DNA of 64,000 nt from Streptomyces sp. CNQ085. GTDB taxonomy: Bacteria > Actinomycetota > Actinomycetes > Streptomycetales > Streptomycetaceae. The notes beneath the pieces are model-generated. The model was given only the letters and a program-made list of their open reading frames with translations. It was not told where the DNA came from and did no database searches. Within the stretch, counting starts at the first letter, position 1. Every line of letters begins with the position of its first letter. This document shows, piece after piece, positions 17,601 through 26,304 of the stretch. Where the stretch lies: contig NZ_JAJFAU010000001.1 of NCBI RefSeq assembly GCF_022614595.1, positions 59,144 to 123,143 of the forward strand. The letters run 5' to 3'. Both the position numbers and the translations under genes were made by a program.

Positions 17601-19634
17601 ATGACCAAGCCCGCCCTCACCGACCTCCTCCACGCCGCCGTCGCCGCCGTCGGAGGCACCGAGCGATCCGGCCAGGTGGCCATGGCCGAAGCCGTGGCCG
17701 AGGCCATCGACAGCAACGTCCACCTGCTGGTCCAGGCGGGCACCGGGACCGGCAAGTCGCTGGGATACCTGGTGCCCGCCCTGGCGCACGGGGAACGCAC
17801 GGTCATCGCGACCGCGACGCTCGCCCTGCAGCGGCAGCTGGTCGAACGCGACCTGCCGCGTACGGTCGAGGCCCTCCACCCGCTGCTGCGCCGCCGTCCC
17901 GAGTACGCCATGCTCAAAGGACGCTCCAACTACCTGTGCCTGCACCGCCTCCACGAGGGGGTGCCGCAGGACGACGAGGACGGTCTGTTCGACCCTTTCG
18001 AGGCCGCGGCCCCCACCAGCCGGCTGGGCAAGGACCTGCTGCGGCTGCGGGACTGGGCGGACGAGACCGAGACCGGTGACCGCGACGACCTCACCCCGGG
18101 CGTCTCCGACCGCGCCTGGTCCCAGGTGTCGGTCTCCTCGCGGGAGTGCCTGGGCGCCACCCGCTGCGCCTACGGGGCGGAGTGCTTCGCGGAGGCGGCG
18201 CGCGAGCGGGCCAAGCTCGCCGAGGTGATCGTCACCAACCACGCGCTGCTGGCCATCGACGCCATCGAGGGTGCGCCGGTGCTCCCCGGCCATGAGGTCC
18301 TGATCGTCGACGAGGCGCACGAACTGGTCTCCCGGGTCACCGGGGTGGCCACCGGCGAGCTGACGCCGGGCGGGGTCAACCGGGCGGTGCGCCGTGCGGC
18401 CAAACTTGTCGACGAGAAGGAGGCCGACCGGCTGCAGACGGCCGCGGAGGGCTTCGAGCGGCTGATGGAGCTGGCGCTGCCGGGCCGGCTGGAGGAGATC
18501 CCCGAGGACCTCGGATACGCCCTGACGGCGCTGCGCGACGCGGCCCGCGCGGTCATCACCGCTCTGGGCAGCACCCGTGACCGGTCCGTCCAGGACGAGG
18601 ACGCGGTCCGCCGCCAGGCCCAGGCCTCGGTGGAGAACGTCCACGCGGTCGCCGAGCGCATCGTGCAGGGCTCGGAGTACGACGTCGTCTGGTACGAGCG
18701 CCACGACCGCTACGGAGCCTCGCTGCGGGTCGCACCGCTGGCGGTCTCCGGACTGCTGAGGGAGAAGCTGTTCGAGGACCGGTCGGTGGTGCTGGCCTCG
18801 GCCACGCTCAAGCTCGGCGGGGACTTCGACGGGGTGGGCGCCTCCCTGGGGCTGAGCGCCGGGGGACGGATCACGGAGGCCGGCGGCGCGGGTGCCGTCG
18901 GCGGGGACGAGGGGAACGGGAGCGACGCGGCGGAGGCGGGCGCCGGGGACCCGCAGTGGTGGGGACTGGACGTCGGCTCGCCCTTCGACTACCGCAGGCA
19001 GGGCATCCTCTACGTCGCCCAGCACCTGTCACCGCCCGGCCGGGAGGGCAGCCGCGGCGACATGCTGGACGAGCTGACCGAGCTGGTGGAAGCGGCCGGG
19101 GGACGCACCCTCGGACTGTTCTCCTCGATGCGGGCCGCCCAGGCGGCGGCCGAGGAAGTGCGCGGGCGGCTGGACGTACCCGTACTGCTGCAGGGCGAGG
19201 AGACCCTGGGCGAGCTGATCCGGCGCTTCGCGGCGGATGCCGAGACCTGCCTGTTCGGGACATTGTCGCTGTGGCAGGGCGTGGACGTGCCGGGCCCGAA
19301 CTGCCAGCTGGTGGTGATGGACCGCATCCCGTTCCCGCGCCCCGACGATCCGCTGATGAGCGCCCGGCAGAAGGCCGTGGAGGAGGCAGGCGGAAACGGC
19401 TTCATGGCGGTGGCGGCCACCCACGCCGCGCTGCTGATGGCACAGGGGGCGGGCCGTCTGGTGCGGGCGACGGGAGACCGGGGCGTGGTCGCGGTACTGG
19501 ACTCGCGGCTGGCCCGGGCACGCTACGGGAGCTTCCTGCGGGCCTCGATGCCCGACTTCTGGTACACCACCGACCGCAACCAGGTGCGCCGTTCACTGGC
19601 GGCCATCGACGCCGCGGTCAGGGAGAGCGCGTAG
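17601..19634 (+). CDS. dinG: ATP-dependent DNA helicase, DinG/XPD family
   Basis: The 677-residue superfamily 2 helicase has P-loop GTGTGKS at 47-53 and DEAH at 237-240. Four cysteines typical of the iron-sulfur cluster are present (SNYLCLHR, then RECLGATRCAYGAECF). The C-terminal motor contains LFGTLSLWQGVDVPG and QGAGRLVRATGDRG. DinG enzymes unwind 5'-tailed duplexes and R-loops during repair. A Gly/Ala-rich acidic insert lies at about 425-450. TAAGGT at 17586-17591, nine bases before the ATG, suggests a leaderless or very short leader. The gene converges on lexA, but no LexA box was seen upstream. Confidence 0.9.
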   Translation: MTKPALTDLLHAAVAAVGGTERSGQVAMAEAVAEAIDSNVHLLVQAGTGTGKSLGYLVPALAHGERTVIATATLALQRQLVERDLPRTVEALHPLLRRRPEYAMLKGRSNYLCLHRLHEGVPQDDEDGLFDPFEAAAPTSRLGKDLLRLRDWADETETGDRDDLTPGVSDRAWSQVSVSSRECLGATRCAYGAECFAEAARERAKLAEVIVTNHALLAIDAIEGAPVLPGHEVLIVDEAHELVSRVTGVATGELTPGGVNRAVRRAAKLVDEKEADRLQTAAEGFERLMELALPGRLEEIPEDLGYALTALRDAARAVITALGSTRDRSVQDEDAVRRQAQASVENVHAVAERIVQGSEYDVVWYERHDRYGASLRVAPLAVSGLLREKLFEDRSVVLASATLKLGGDFDGVGASLGLSAGGRITEAGGAGAVGGDEGNGSDAAEAGAGDPQWWGLDVGSPFDYRRQGILYVAQHLSPPGREGSRGDMLDELTELVEAAGGRTLGLFSSMRAAQAAAEEVRGRLDVPVLLQGEETLGELIRRFAADAETCLFGTLSLWQGVDVPGPNCQLVVMDRIPFPRPDDPLMSARQKAVEEAGGNGFMAVAATHAALLMAQGAGRLVRATGDRGVVAVLDSRLARARYGSFLRASMPDFWYTTDRNQVRRSLAAIDAAVRESA

Positions 19635-19789
19635 GGCGGGGCAGCACAGTGGGGTGACAGGACGGGGCGGCGGGTGGGCAGAGTCCGGCCCCCGACCGCT
19701 CCCGGGTTTGTGAACCCCTGCCGGAACACCGGGAGCACGGGGAAGAGCCGGGCCCCGGGACCGGCGCAGTGATCCCGGGGCGATCCCTT

Positions 19790-19843
19790 CCGGCCGCCGC
19801 GCGGCCGGTGCCGTGCTGTGGCGCGTCAGACGCGCCGCAGCAC
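19790..19843. terminator. Hairpins between convergent dinG and lexA
   Basis: A perfect 8-bp stem (19790-19797/19801-19808) is followed by a 14-bp stem with one wobble (19813-19826/19830-19843) that overlaps the lexA stop codon. Together they probably end transcription from both sides. Confidence 0.55.
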
Positions 19844-20620
19844 AGCGACGACCTTGCCGAGAATGGTGGCCTCGTCGCCGGGGATCGGCTGGTAGGCGGC
19901 GTTGTGGGGGATCAGCCACACATGCCCGTCCTCGCGCCTGAAGCGCTTGACGGTCGCCTCGCCGTCCAGCATGGCGGCGACGATGTCGCCGTTCTCGGCG
20001 ACCGGCTGGCGGCGCACCGTGACCCAGTCGCCGTCGCAGATCGCCGCGTCGACCATGGAGTCGCCGATGACCTTGAGCACGAACAGCTCGCCGTCGCCGA
20101 CGAGCTGGCGGGGCAGCGGGAAGACGTCCTCTACCGACTCCTCGGCGAGGATCGGGCCTCCGGCGGCGATCCGGCCGACCAGGGGGACGTAGGAGGCGGC
20201 GGGCTTGCCGGTGGTGTCGGTGGTCTGGCTGGTGGGCGCGTCCGAGGCGCGCACCTCGTAGGCGCGGGGGCGGTGCGGGTCGCGCCGCAGGAAGCCCTTG
20301 CGCTCCAGGGCCATCAGCTGGTGGGCCACGGAGGAGGTGGAGGACAGGCCGACGGCCTGTCCGATCTCCCGCATCGACGGCGGGTAGCCGCGGCGCTGCA
20401 CCGAGTCGCGGATCACCTCGATCACCCGGCGCTGCCGGTCAGTCAGCCCGGAGCTGTCGGCTCGGATTCCCGGTGGGCGGCCGGGCAGGGAGCGGGTGGG
20501 CCTGAGAGCCTCCGCACCGTCGTCCGTGCTGTCGGGCGCGCCGGAAACGGCGTTTGCCTCCCGCACACGGTCGGCCCGGTCCCGTGCGGTGATGGTGCTG
20601 CTCTCTGCTGTGGTGGTCAC
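19826..20620 (-). CDS. lexA: SOS response repressor LexA
   Basis: LexA represses DNA-damage genes and cleaves itself when RecA is activated. The 264-residue protein has an N-terminal winged helix (about 58-122) and a C-terminal S24 peptidase domain. The Ala153-Gly154 cleavage site lies in GRIAAGGP; catalytic Ser188 is in IGDSMV and Lys225 in EATVKRF. An N-terminal extension of about 55 residues is typical of Streptomyces LexA. GTG at 20620 has AGAGGGG five bases upstream, while the frame upstream to 20710 would overlap its own operator. A LexA-box-like site lies 64 bases upstream. Confidence 0.97.
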   Translation of the reverse strand: MTTTAESSTITARDRADRVREANAVSGAPDSTDDGAEALRPTRSLPGRPPGIRADSSGLTDRQRRVIEVIRDSVQRRGYPPSMREIGQAVGLSSTSSVAHQLMALERKGFLRRDPHRPRAYEVRASDAPTSQTTDTTGKPAASYVPLVGRIAAGGPILAEESVEDVFPLPRQLVGDGELFVLKVIGDSMVDAAICDGDWVTVRRQPVAENGDIVAAMLDGEATVKRFRREDGHVWLIPHNAAYQPIPGDEATILGKVVAVLRRV

Positions 20621-20683
20621 GTCGGCCCCTCTCGAGCGGTTCTCCCTGGTTGGACAACGGTATGTGCTTTCGAAAGGTTGCGC

Positions 20684-20697
20684 CAAACACACGTTCG
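20684..20697 (-). promoter_or_regulatory. LexA box upstream of lexA
   Basis: Read toward lexA the site is CGAACGTGTGTTTG, matching the actinobacterial SOS consensus CGAAC-N4-GTTCG with one mismatch. Its place 64 bases before the lexA start fits autoregulation. Confidence 0.8.
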
Positions 20698-20832
20698 AGT
20701 GAAATTCCACAGATTAGCTGACGTGATTGATGAGGCCGGTGTAGGGACTGCGAATCGCCTGCGATCGCTACGGTAGCCTCTCGTGCGTTTGCCGCTCCGG
20801 CGTTTCCGGCATGCATGGCGTGTTCGTCGGGC

Positions 20833-20851
20833 AGCTACCAGATGTAGTGGT
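20833..20851. promoter_or_regulatory. Candidate NrdR box upstream of nrdR-nrdJ
   Basis: On the minus strand the core reads CTACATCTGGT, close to the NrdR consensus CwAtATaTwGt, with symmetric CTAC/GTAG flanks. A weaker relative (CCAGAAGTTGTGG, 20870-20882) lies about three helical turns downstream; NrdR usually binds such paired sites. Confidence 0.5.
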
Positions 20852-20955
20852 TAGATATTCGACGGCCACCCAGAAGTTGTGGTCCCCTGGTCCTGGAGGG
20901 CGGCGGGCATCACCTATGCTGGTGGCCGCTTTCGGGGTCCGCCCACTGGGTACCC

Positions 20956-20969
20956 GAACGTGTGTCCAA
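20956..20969 (+). promoter_or_regulatory. Degenerate LexA-type box upstream of nrdR
   Basis: CGAACGTGTGTCCA shares the 11-mer CGAACGTGTGT with the lexA operator but has a poor right half. It lies 59 bases before the nrdR start and could place the operon under SOS control. Confidence 0.45.
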
Positions 20970-21027
20970 CGCTGTTCCGCTGCGCCGCTCATGCTGCGCC
21001 ATCGAGGGTGAAGGAGGGTGGGAAGCG

Positions 21028-21639
21028 ATGCACTGCCCCTTCTGCCGGCACCCCGACAGCCGCGTCGTCGACAGTCGCACCACCGACGACGGCACCGCGA
21101 TCCGCCGACGCCGCCAGTGCCCGCACTGCTCGCGCCGCTTCACGACGGTGGAGAACGCGTCGTTGATGGTCATCAAGCGGAGCGGGGTCACCGAGCCCTT
21201 CAGCCGGGACAAGGTGATCGCCGGGGTGCGCAAGGCATGCCAGGGGCGTCCGGTCACCGAGGACGCGCTCGCCAAGCTGGGCCAGCGGGTCGAGGAGGCG
21301 GTGCGCGCCACCGGGAGCGCCGAGCTGTCCACGCACGATGTCGGGCTGGCCATACTCGGTCCGCTGCGCGAACTGGACCTCGTGGCGTACCTGCGCTTCG
21401 CCTCCGTGTACCAGGCGTTCGACTCGCTGGAGGACTTCGAGGCCGCGATCGCCGAGCTGCGCGGGGAACGGACGCCGGCGGGCGGTGACCGTGCCGGCGG
21501 AGGCGACGCTGCGCCGGGCAGAACCACGGCCGCGGGAGCCGGGGGCCGCAGCGGTCCCGGGAGGACCGGAGACGGAAGCGACGGCGGAGGCGGCGAAAGC
21601 CCCGCCGCTCCGCCCGCGCCACTGGCCGCCGGAGACTGA
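21028..21639 (+). CDS. nrdR: Transcriptional repressor NrdR
   Basis: NrdR is a nucleotide-sensing repressor of ribonucleotide reductase genes. The 203-residue protein has a zinc ribbon with C3, C6, C31 and C34 (CPFC...CPHC) and an ATP-cone domain from about 46 to 136 ([17 protein letters not shown]...). The last 60 residues are a Gly/Ala/Thr-rich tail longer than in most NrdR proteins. The ATG at 21028 has AGGAGG about ten bases upstream. It is cotranscribed with nrdJ, 113 bases downstream, and should repress its own operon through the upstream box. Confidence 0.96.
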   Translation: MHCPFCRHPDSRVVDSRTTDDGTAIRRRRQCPHCSRRFTTVENASLMVIKRSGVTEPFSRDKVIAGVRKACQGRPVTEDALAKLGQRVEEAVRATGSAELSTHDVGLAILGPLRELDLVAYLRFASVYQAFDSLEDFEAAIAELRGERTPAGGDRAGGGDAAPGRTTAAGAGGRSGPGRTGDGSDGGGGESPAAPPAPLAAGD

Positions 21640-21659
21640 GCGGCCCCACACGGACCGGA

Positions 21660-21721
21660 CCGGAGCGCGTCGTGCTCCGGCCATCGAAACGAACACCACA
21701 CCCCGGGAAGTGCGGGGTGTG
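21660..21721 (+). promoter_or_regulatory. Two hairpins in the nrdR-nrdJ intergenic region
   Basis: CCGGAGC/GCTCCGG (21660-21680, 7-bp stem) and CACACCCCG/CGGGGTGTG (21697-21721, 9-bp stem) both have 7-base loops. The second ends about 20 bases before the nrdJ ribosome site. They could attenuate or process the nrdRJ mRNA. Confidence 0.5.
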
Positions 21722-21752
21722 TCAGGGCGTTATGCCTGTACAGGGAGGCGGA

Positions 21753-24623
21753 ATGACAGAGACGACGAGCGACCCGGCACGAGGGGCCCGGTCCAAGGGG
21801 ACCAAGGCCGCCAAGGGTCTGCGGATCGAGCGCATCCACACCACCCCCGGGGTGCACCCGTACGACGAGGTGGTCTGGGAGCGCCGTGACGTCGTCATGA
21901 CCAACTGGCGCGACGGCTCGGTCAACTTCGAGCAGCGCGGCGTGGAGTTCCCCGACTTCTGGTCGGTGAACGCGGTCAACATCGTCACCAGCAAGTACTT
22001 CCGCGGCGCGGTCGGTACCCCCCAGCGCGAGACCAGCCTGAAGCAGCTGATCGACCGCGTGGTCAAGACCTACCGCGCCGCCGGTGAGAAGCACGGCTAC
22101 TTCGCCTCCCCGGCCGACGCCGAGATCTTCGAGCACGAGCTGGCCCACGCCGTGCTCCACCAGGTGTTCTCGTTCAACTCCCCGGTGTGGTTCAACGTCG
22201 GCACCGCCCAGCCCCAGCAGGTCTCCGCCTGCTTCATCCTCTCCGTCGACGACTCCATGGAGTCGATCCTGGAGTGGTACAAGGAAGAGGGGATGATCTT
22301 CAAGGGAGGTTCCGGCGCGGGCCTGAACCTCTCGCGCATCCGCTCCTCCAAGGAACTGCTCTCCTCCGGCGGCAATGCCTCGGGCCCGGTCTCCTTCATG
22401 CGCGGCGCCGACGCCTCCGCCGGGACGATCAAGTCCGGCGGCGCCACCCGCCGCGCGGCCAAGATGGTCGTCCTGGACGTGGACCACCCCGACGTCGAGG
22501 CGTTCATCGAGACCAAGGTCAAGGAGGAGGAGAAGATCCGCGCCCTGCGCGACGCGGGCTTCGACATGGACCTGGGCGGCGACGACATCACCTCCGTCCA
22601 GTACCAGAACGCCAACAACTCCGTCCGCGTCAACGACGCCTTCATGAAGGCCGTCGAGGAGGGGTCGAAGTTCGGCCTGCGCGCCCGGATGACCGGCGAG
22701 GCCATCGAGGAGGTCGACGCCAAGGCGCTGTTCCGCAAGATGGCCGAGGCCGCCTGGGCCTGCGCCGACCCCGGCATCCAGTACGACGACATCATCAACC
22801 ACTGGCACACTTCGCCGGAGAGCGGCCGCATCACCGCCTCCAACCCGTGCAGCGAGTACATGCACCTGGACAACTCCTCGTGCAACCTGGCCTCGCTGAA
22901 CCTGATGAAGTTCCTGCGCGACGACGACGCCGGCATCCAGTCCTTCGACGCCGAGCGCTTCGCGAAGATCGTCGAGCTGGTCATCACCGCGATGGACATC
23001 TCCATCTGCTTCGCCGACTTCCCCACCGAGAAGATCGGTGAGACCACCCGCGCCTTCCGCCAGCTGGGCATCGGCTACGCCAACCTCGGAGCCCTGCTGA
23101 TGGCCACCGGCCACGCCTACGACTCCGACGGCGGACGCGCCCTGGCCGGTGCGGTCACCTCCCTGATGACCGGCACCTCCTACCGCCGCTCCGCCGAACT
23201 GGCCGCGGTCGTCGGCGCGTACGAGGGCTACGCCCGCAACGCCGACGCCCACCAGCGCGTCATGAGGCAGCACGCCGACGCCAACACCGGCGCCAAGCGC
23301 ATGGACGACCTGGACACCCCGGTGTGGGCCGCGGCCACCGAGGCGTGGCAGGACGTGCTCCGGCTGGGCAAGAAGAACGGATTCCGCAACGCCCAGGCAT
23401 CCGTGCTGGCTCCCACCGGCACCATCGGTCTGATGATGGACTGCGACACTACCGGCATCGAGCCCGACCTGGCCCTGGTCAAGTTCAAGAAGCTGGTCGG
23501 CGGCGGCTCGATGCAGATCGTCAACAACACCGTCCCCAAGGCACTCAAGCGGCTCGGCTACCAGCCCGAGCAGGTCGAGGCGATCGTCGAGCACATCGCC
23601 GAGCACGGCAACGTCATCGACGCCCCGGGGCTGCGTCCGGAGCACTACGAGGTCTTCGACTGCGCCATGGGCGAGCGCTCCATCTCACCGATGGGGCACG
23701 TGCGGATGATGGCCGCCGCCCAGCCGTTCCTGTCCGGCGCGATCTCCAAGACGGTGAACATGCCCGAGTCGGCCACCGTCGAGGAGGTCGAGGAGATCTA
23801 CTTCGAGGGCTGGAAGCTCGGCCTGAAGGCGCTGGCGATCTACCGCGACAACTGCAAGGTCGGCCAGCCGCTCTCCGCCAAGAAGAGGGAGGGCAAGGGC
23901 GAGGAACGGCAGTCCAGGGCCGAGAAGGTCGTCGAGTACCGCCCGGTGCGCAAGCGTCTGCCCAAGGGCAGGCCCGGTATCACCACCTCCTTCACCGTCG
24001 GCGGTGCCGAGGGCTACATGACCGCCAACTCCTACCCGGACGACGGGCTGGGCGAGGTCTTCCTGAAGATGTCCAAGCAGGGGTCGACCCTCGCGGGCAT
24101 GATGGATGCCTTCTCGATCGCCGTCTCGGTGGGCCTGCAGTACGGCGTGCCGCTGGAGACCTACGTCTCGAAGTTCACCAACATGCGCTTCGAGCCGGCC
24201 GGTATGACCGATGACCCGGACGTGCGGATGGCGCAGTCGATCGTCGACTACATCTTCCGCCGTCTGGCGCTGGACTTCCTGCCCTTCGAGACCCGCTCGG
24301 CCCTCGGCATCCACTCCGCCGAGGAGCGCCAGCGCCACCTGGAGACCGGCTCCTACGAGCCCGCCGACGACGAGCTGGACGTCGAGAGCCTGGCCCAGTC
24401 GGCCCCGCGCCAGGTGGAGCCGCCCAAGACGGTGAGCAGCTCCCCCGAGCCGCAGGCGCCGGTTCCGGCGCCGAAGGAGGCGCACAGCTCCACCGAACTG
24501 GTGGAGATGCAGCTCGGTCTCAACGCCGACGCGCCGCTGTGCTTCTCCTGTGGCACCAAGATGCGCCGCGCGGGCAGCTGCTACCTGTGCGAGGGCTGCG
24601 GCTCCACCAGCGGCTGCAGCTGA
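21753..24623 (+). CDS. nrdJ: Class II (coenzyme B12-dependent) ribonucleoside-diphosphate reductase NrdJ
   Basis: NrdJ makes deoxyribonucleotides with adenosylcobalamin and works with or without oxygen. The 956-residue protein has disulfide-forming Cys160 in VSACFIL, the Asn364/Cys366/Glu368 radical site in NPCSEY and the APTGTIGLMMDCDTTG phosphate-binding region. A C-terminal Cys-rich tail (CFSCG, CYLCEGCG, SGCS) can rereduce the active site or bind zinc. GGGAGG precedes the ATG at 21753; the frame upstream to 21672 runs through a hairpin. Two perfect hairpins end the operon. Confidence 0.97.
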   Translation: MTETTSDPARGARSKGTKAAKGLRIERIHTTPGVHPYDEVVWERRDVVMTNWRDGSVNFEQRGVEFPDFWSVNAVNIVTSKYFRGAVGTPQRETSLKQLIDRVVKTYRAAGEKHGYFASPADAEIFEHELAHAVLHQVFSFNSPVWFNVGTAQPQQVSACFILSVDDSMESILEWYKEEGMIFKGGSGAGLNLSRIRSSKELLSSGGNASGPVSFMRGADASAGTIKSGGATRRAAKMVVLDVDHPDVEAFIETKVKEEEKIRALRDAGFDMDLGGDDITSVQYQNANNSVRVNDAFMKAVEEGSKFGLRARMTGEAIEEVDAKALFRKMAEAAWACADPGIQYDDIINHWHTSPESGRITASNPCSEYMHLDNSSCNLASLNLMKFLRDDDAGIQSFDAERFAKIVELVITAMDISICFADFPTEKIGETTRAFRQLGIGYANLGALLMATGHAYDSDGGRALAGAVTSLMTGTSYRRSAELAAVVGAYEGYARNADAHQRVMRQHADANTGAKRMDDLDTPVWAAATEAWQDVLRLGKKNGFRNAQASVLAPTGTIGLMMDCDTTGIEPDLALVKFKKLVGGGSMQIVNNTVPKALKRLGYQPEQVEAIVEHIAEHGNVIDAPGLRPEHYEVFDCAMGERSISPMGHVRMMAAAQPFLSGAISKTVNMPESATVEEVEEIYFEGWKLGLKALAIYRDNCKVGQPLSAKKREGKGEERQSRAEKVVEYRPVRKRLPKGRPGITTSFTVGGAEGYMTANSYPDDGLGEVFLKMSKQGSTLAGMMDAFSIAVSVGLQYGVPLETYVSKFTNMRFEPAGMTDDPDVRMAQSIVDYIFRRLALDFLPFETRSALGIHSAEERQRHLETGSYEPADDELDVESLAQSAPRQVEPPKTVSSSPEPQAPVPAPKEAHSSTELVEMQLGLNADAPLCFSCGTKMRRAGSCYLCEGCGSTSGCS

Positions 24624-24663
24624 CCCGCGATGCCGCGGCGGAGCCCCGCCGCGGCATCGCGGG
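24624..24663 (+). terminator. First of two tandem terminators after nrdJ
   Basis: A perfect 18-bp stem (24624-24641 with 24646-24663) closes a four-base AGCC loop directly after the nrdJ stop codon. Confidence 0.85.
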
Positions 24664-24667
24664 ACGA

Positions 24668-24705
24668 CCGGAGGGCGCCGACCGGAGCGGGTCGGCGCCC
24701 TCCGG
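24668..24705. terminator. Second tandem terminator between nrdJ and the TerD gene
   Basis: A perfect 16-bp stem (24668-24683 with 24690-24705) lies four bases after the first hairpin. It probably serves the convergent TerD-like gene or acts as a two-way barrier. Confidence 0.8.
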
Positions 24706-24771
24706 GCCGCCCGGTGTCTCCCCACCCCACCCCACCCCGCCGCACGGCGGGACGGCGAGACGGGCGGGCCG

Positions 24772-25302
24772 TCAGACGGGAGCGCCGCCCATGAGGCGGG
24801 TGAAGGACTCCGGGTCGGTGTCGAACCCGCGCAGATGCTCGCGGAACTCCCAGGCGCCCGTGCCGTTGCGGGTGAACTCCGCGACGGTGGCGGCCGTCGC
24901 ACCGGACACGCCCGAGAAGTCGTGCTCGGCCAGCTCGACGTACCCCTCCCTGATCCGGACGCCGGTGCGCGCTATGTCGCCGAACGTCCAGCGCCCGCTG
25001 TGCTGCTGGACCGCCACGCCCACGACCACCCGGACGTAGGAGGAGGCCAGCCGGCTGAGCTCCAGGGTCATGATCTCGTCGTAGCCGAGCCCCAGCCCGG
25101 TGCGGCTGTCCCGGCTGAGGTCGATGGTGCCGTCGGGCGAGCGGCTGTCGAAGTGCACGACGTACGCGGGCTCGCCGTGCGGGTCCTCCGCGGTGTAGGT
25201 CGCGGCGATGATGTCGAGGTCGTGGGGCGAGGAATCGGAGGGGCTGGGGTCCCACCTGACCGCCACCTCGACCTTCTCCACCCCCTTGTTGGGACTGCTC
25301 AC
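24772..25302 (-). CDS. TerD-family stress protein
   Basis: The 176-residue protein belongs to the TerD family, named for tellurite resistance but mostly calcium-binding stress proteins of unclear role. Visible markers are VEVAVRWDPSPSDSSPHDLDIIA, the acidic VVHFDSRSPDGTIDLSRDSRTG segment that would bind calcium, and FGDIARTGVRIREG. GTG at 25302 has AAGGGGAG just upstream. The frame continues to 25428, but that part is low-complexity. It diverges from the YdbC-like gene and stands alone rather than in a ter operon. Confidence 0.85.
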   Translation of the reverse strand: MSSPNKGVEKVEVAVRWDPSPSDSSPHDLDIIAATYTAEDPHGEPAYVVHFDSRSPDGTIDLSRDSRTGLGLGYDEIMTLELSRLASSYVRVVVGVAVQQHSGRWTFGDIARTGVRIREGYVELAEHDFSGVSGATAATVAEFTRNGTGAWEFREHLRGFDTDPESFTRLMGGAPV

Positions 25303-25587
25303 CGGGCTCCCCTTCCTAGGAACTGAGCTACTGCGGTACACGACCGCACCCGACCCGGGGCCGGTGCGGTGCGGTCGCCATGACAGCACATCAACTCTCC
25401 TGCCTGTCCGGTGGTTTGTCCACGGCATCCGGATCGCGCGCGGTCCGGGCCATGTGGGAGGAACGCTCGGCGGGCGCGGATCGTCGAGCCGCTCGTCGAG
25501 GATCTCCGGCGCGGCTTCGGGGGAGAGCCTTCCGAGGCCCGTGACATGCCGTGCGGCCGGTCACCGGTATGGCCGTACGATGGCGCG
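25303..25587. other. Divergent intergenic region, TerD gene / YdbC-like gene
   Basis: These 285 bases contain the TerD ribosome site and the YdbC -10 element (TACGAT, 25576-25581). No gene or strong repeat was seen. Confidence 0.5.
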
Positions 25588-26196
25588 GTGCTGGTCAAGT
25601 GGATGCGCTGCACGGTGGTCGATCGACGGGGCTTCGAGCGGGGGCAGCGGAAGTGGGCCGGTCTGCTCGGCGAACCGGGCTTCCGGGCGCAGGGCGGGGG
25701 CTGGAGCCGGTCCCGGCCGGGCGTGGCGCACCTGTTCGGCTTCTGGGAGAGCCGGGCCTTCTACGACTCGTTCATGGCACGCTCCCACGACCGGCTGGCA
25801 GCGTCGCAGAACGGCACCTACAAGGACGTCCAGGTCCGGCTCTTCGAGTACCGCTTCGACGTGAAGGTGGGTTTCCGACCCCGGTTCACGGACGCGGACC
25901 TGCTGCGTGTCGCCCACTGCCGGGTGCGCCGCGAGCGTATCGAGCACTACACCCTGATGCAGGAGAAGGTGTGGAACCCGGCGATGGCCGGGTCGCCCGG
26001 GATGCTACGGGGGGTCTTCGCGCAGGCACAGGCCGAGGACGAGTTCCTGGTGCTGTCGATGTGGGACTCGGCGGCGGAGCACGGCAAGTACCGCACGGAG
26101 CGGATCGAGCGGCTGGCGCTCCGTGCCCAGCTGGGGGCGGATGTCGCGTCGGTCGGCGGGGACGTGATCGATCTCGAGCCGTCCTGGACGGTCTGA
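25588..26196 (+). CDS. YdbC-like (DUF4937-type) protein
   Basis: The 202-residue protein begins MLVKWMRCTVVDRRGFERGQ and appears to be two related ferredoxin-like halves: GVAHLFGFWESRAFYDSFM in the first and EFLVLSMWDSAAEHGKY in the second. This matches Streptomyces proteins annotated as YdbC family; no biochemical role is known to me. TACGAT lies six bases before the GTG with no Shine-Dalgarno sequence, so the transcript is probably leaderless. Frames upstream to 25411 are not conserved. Confidence 0.8.
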   Translation: MLVKWMRCTVVDRRGFERGQRKWAGLLGEPGFRAQGGGWSRSRPGVAHLFGFWESRAFYDSFMARSHDRLAASQNGTYKDVQVRLFEYRFDVKVGFRPRFTDADLLRVAHCRVRRERIEHYTLMQEKVWNPAMAGSPGMLRGVFAQAQAEDEFLVLSMWDSAAEHGKYRTERIERLALRAQLGADVASVGGDVIDLEPSWTV

Positions 26197-26197
26197 T

Positions 26198-26278
26198 GCC
26201 GGTGCCGGTGCCGGTGCCGGTCGGGCGTTGCCGCGAGGGCCGCGACCGGGCTGTGGTTGGGCTGTGGTTGGGCTGTGG
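26198..26278 (+). repeat. Two short tandem repeats in the promoter of the phosphatase gene
   Basis: GCCGGT occurs four times in a row (26198-26221), starting just after a stop codon. GGCTGTGGTTG (11 bases) then occurs twice plus a partial third copy (26249-26278). Both lie just upstream of the -10 at 26293. Confidence 0.85.
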
Positions 26279-26304
26279 GGCCTCCGCGCGCCTAGGGTGG
26301 GGGC

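Noticed and set aside
20711..21027. Cobalamin riboswitch upstream of the B12-dependent reductase operon
   Set aside because: The conserved B12-box and core blocks are absent; only NrdR- and LexA-like sites were seen.
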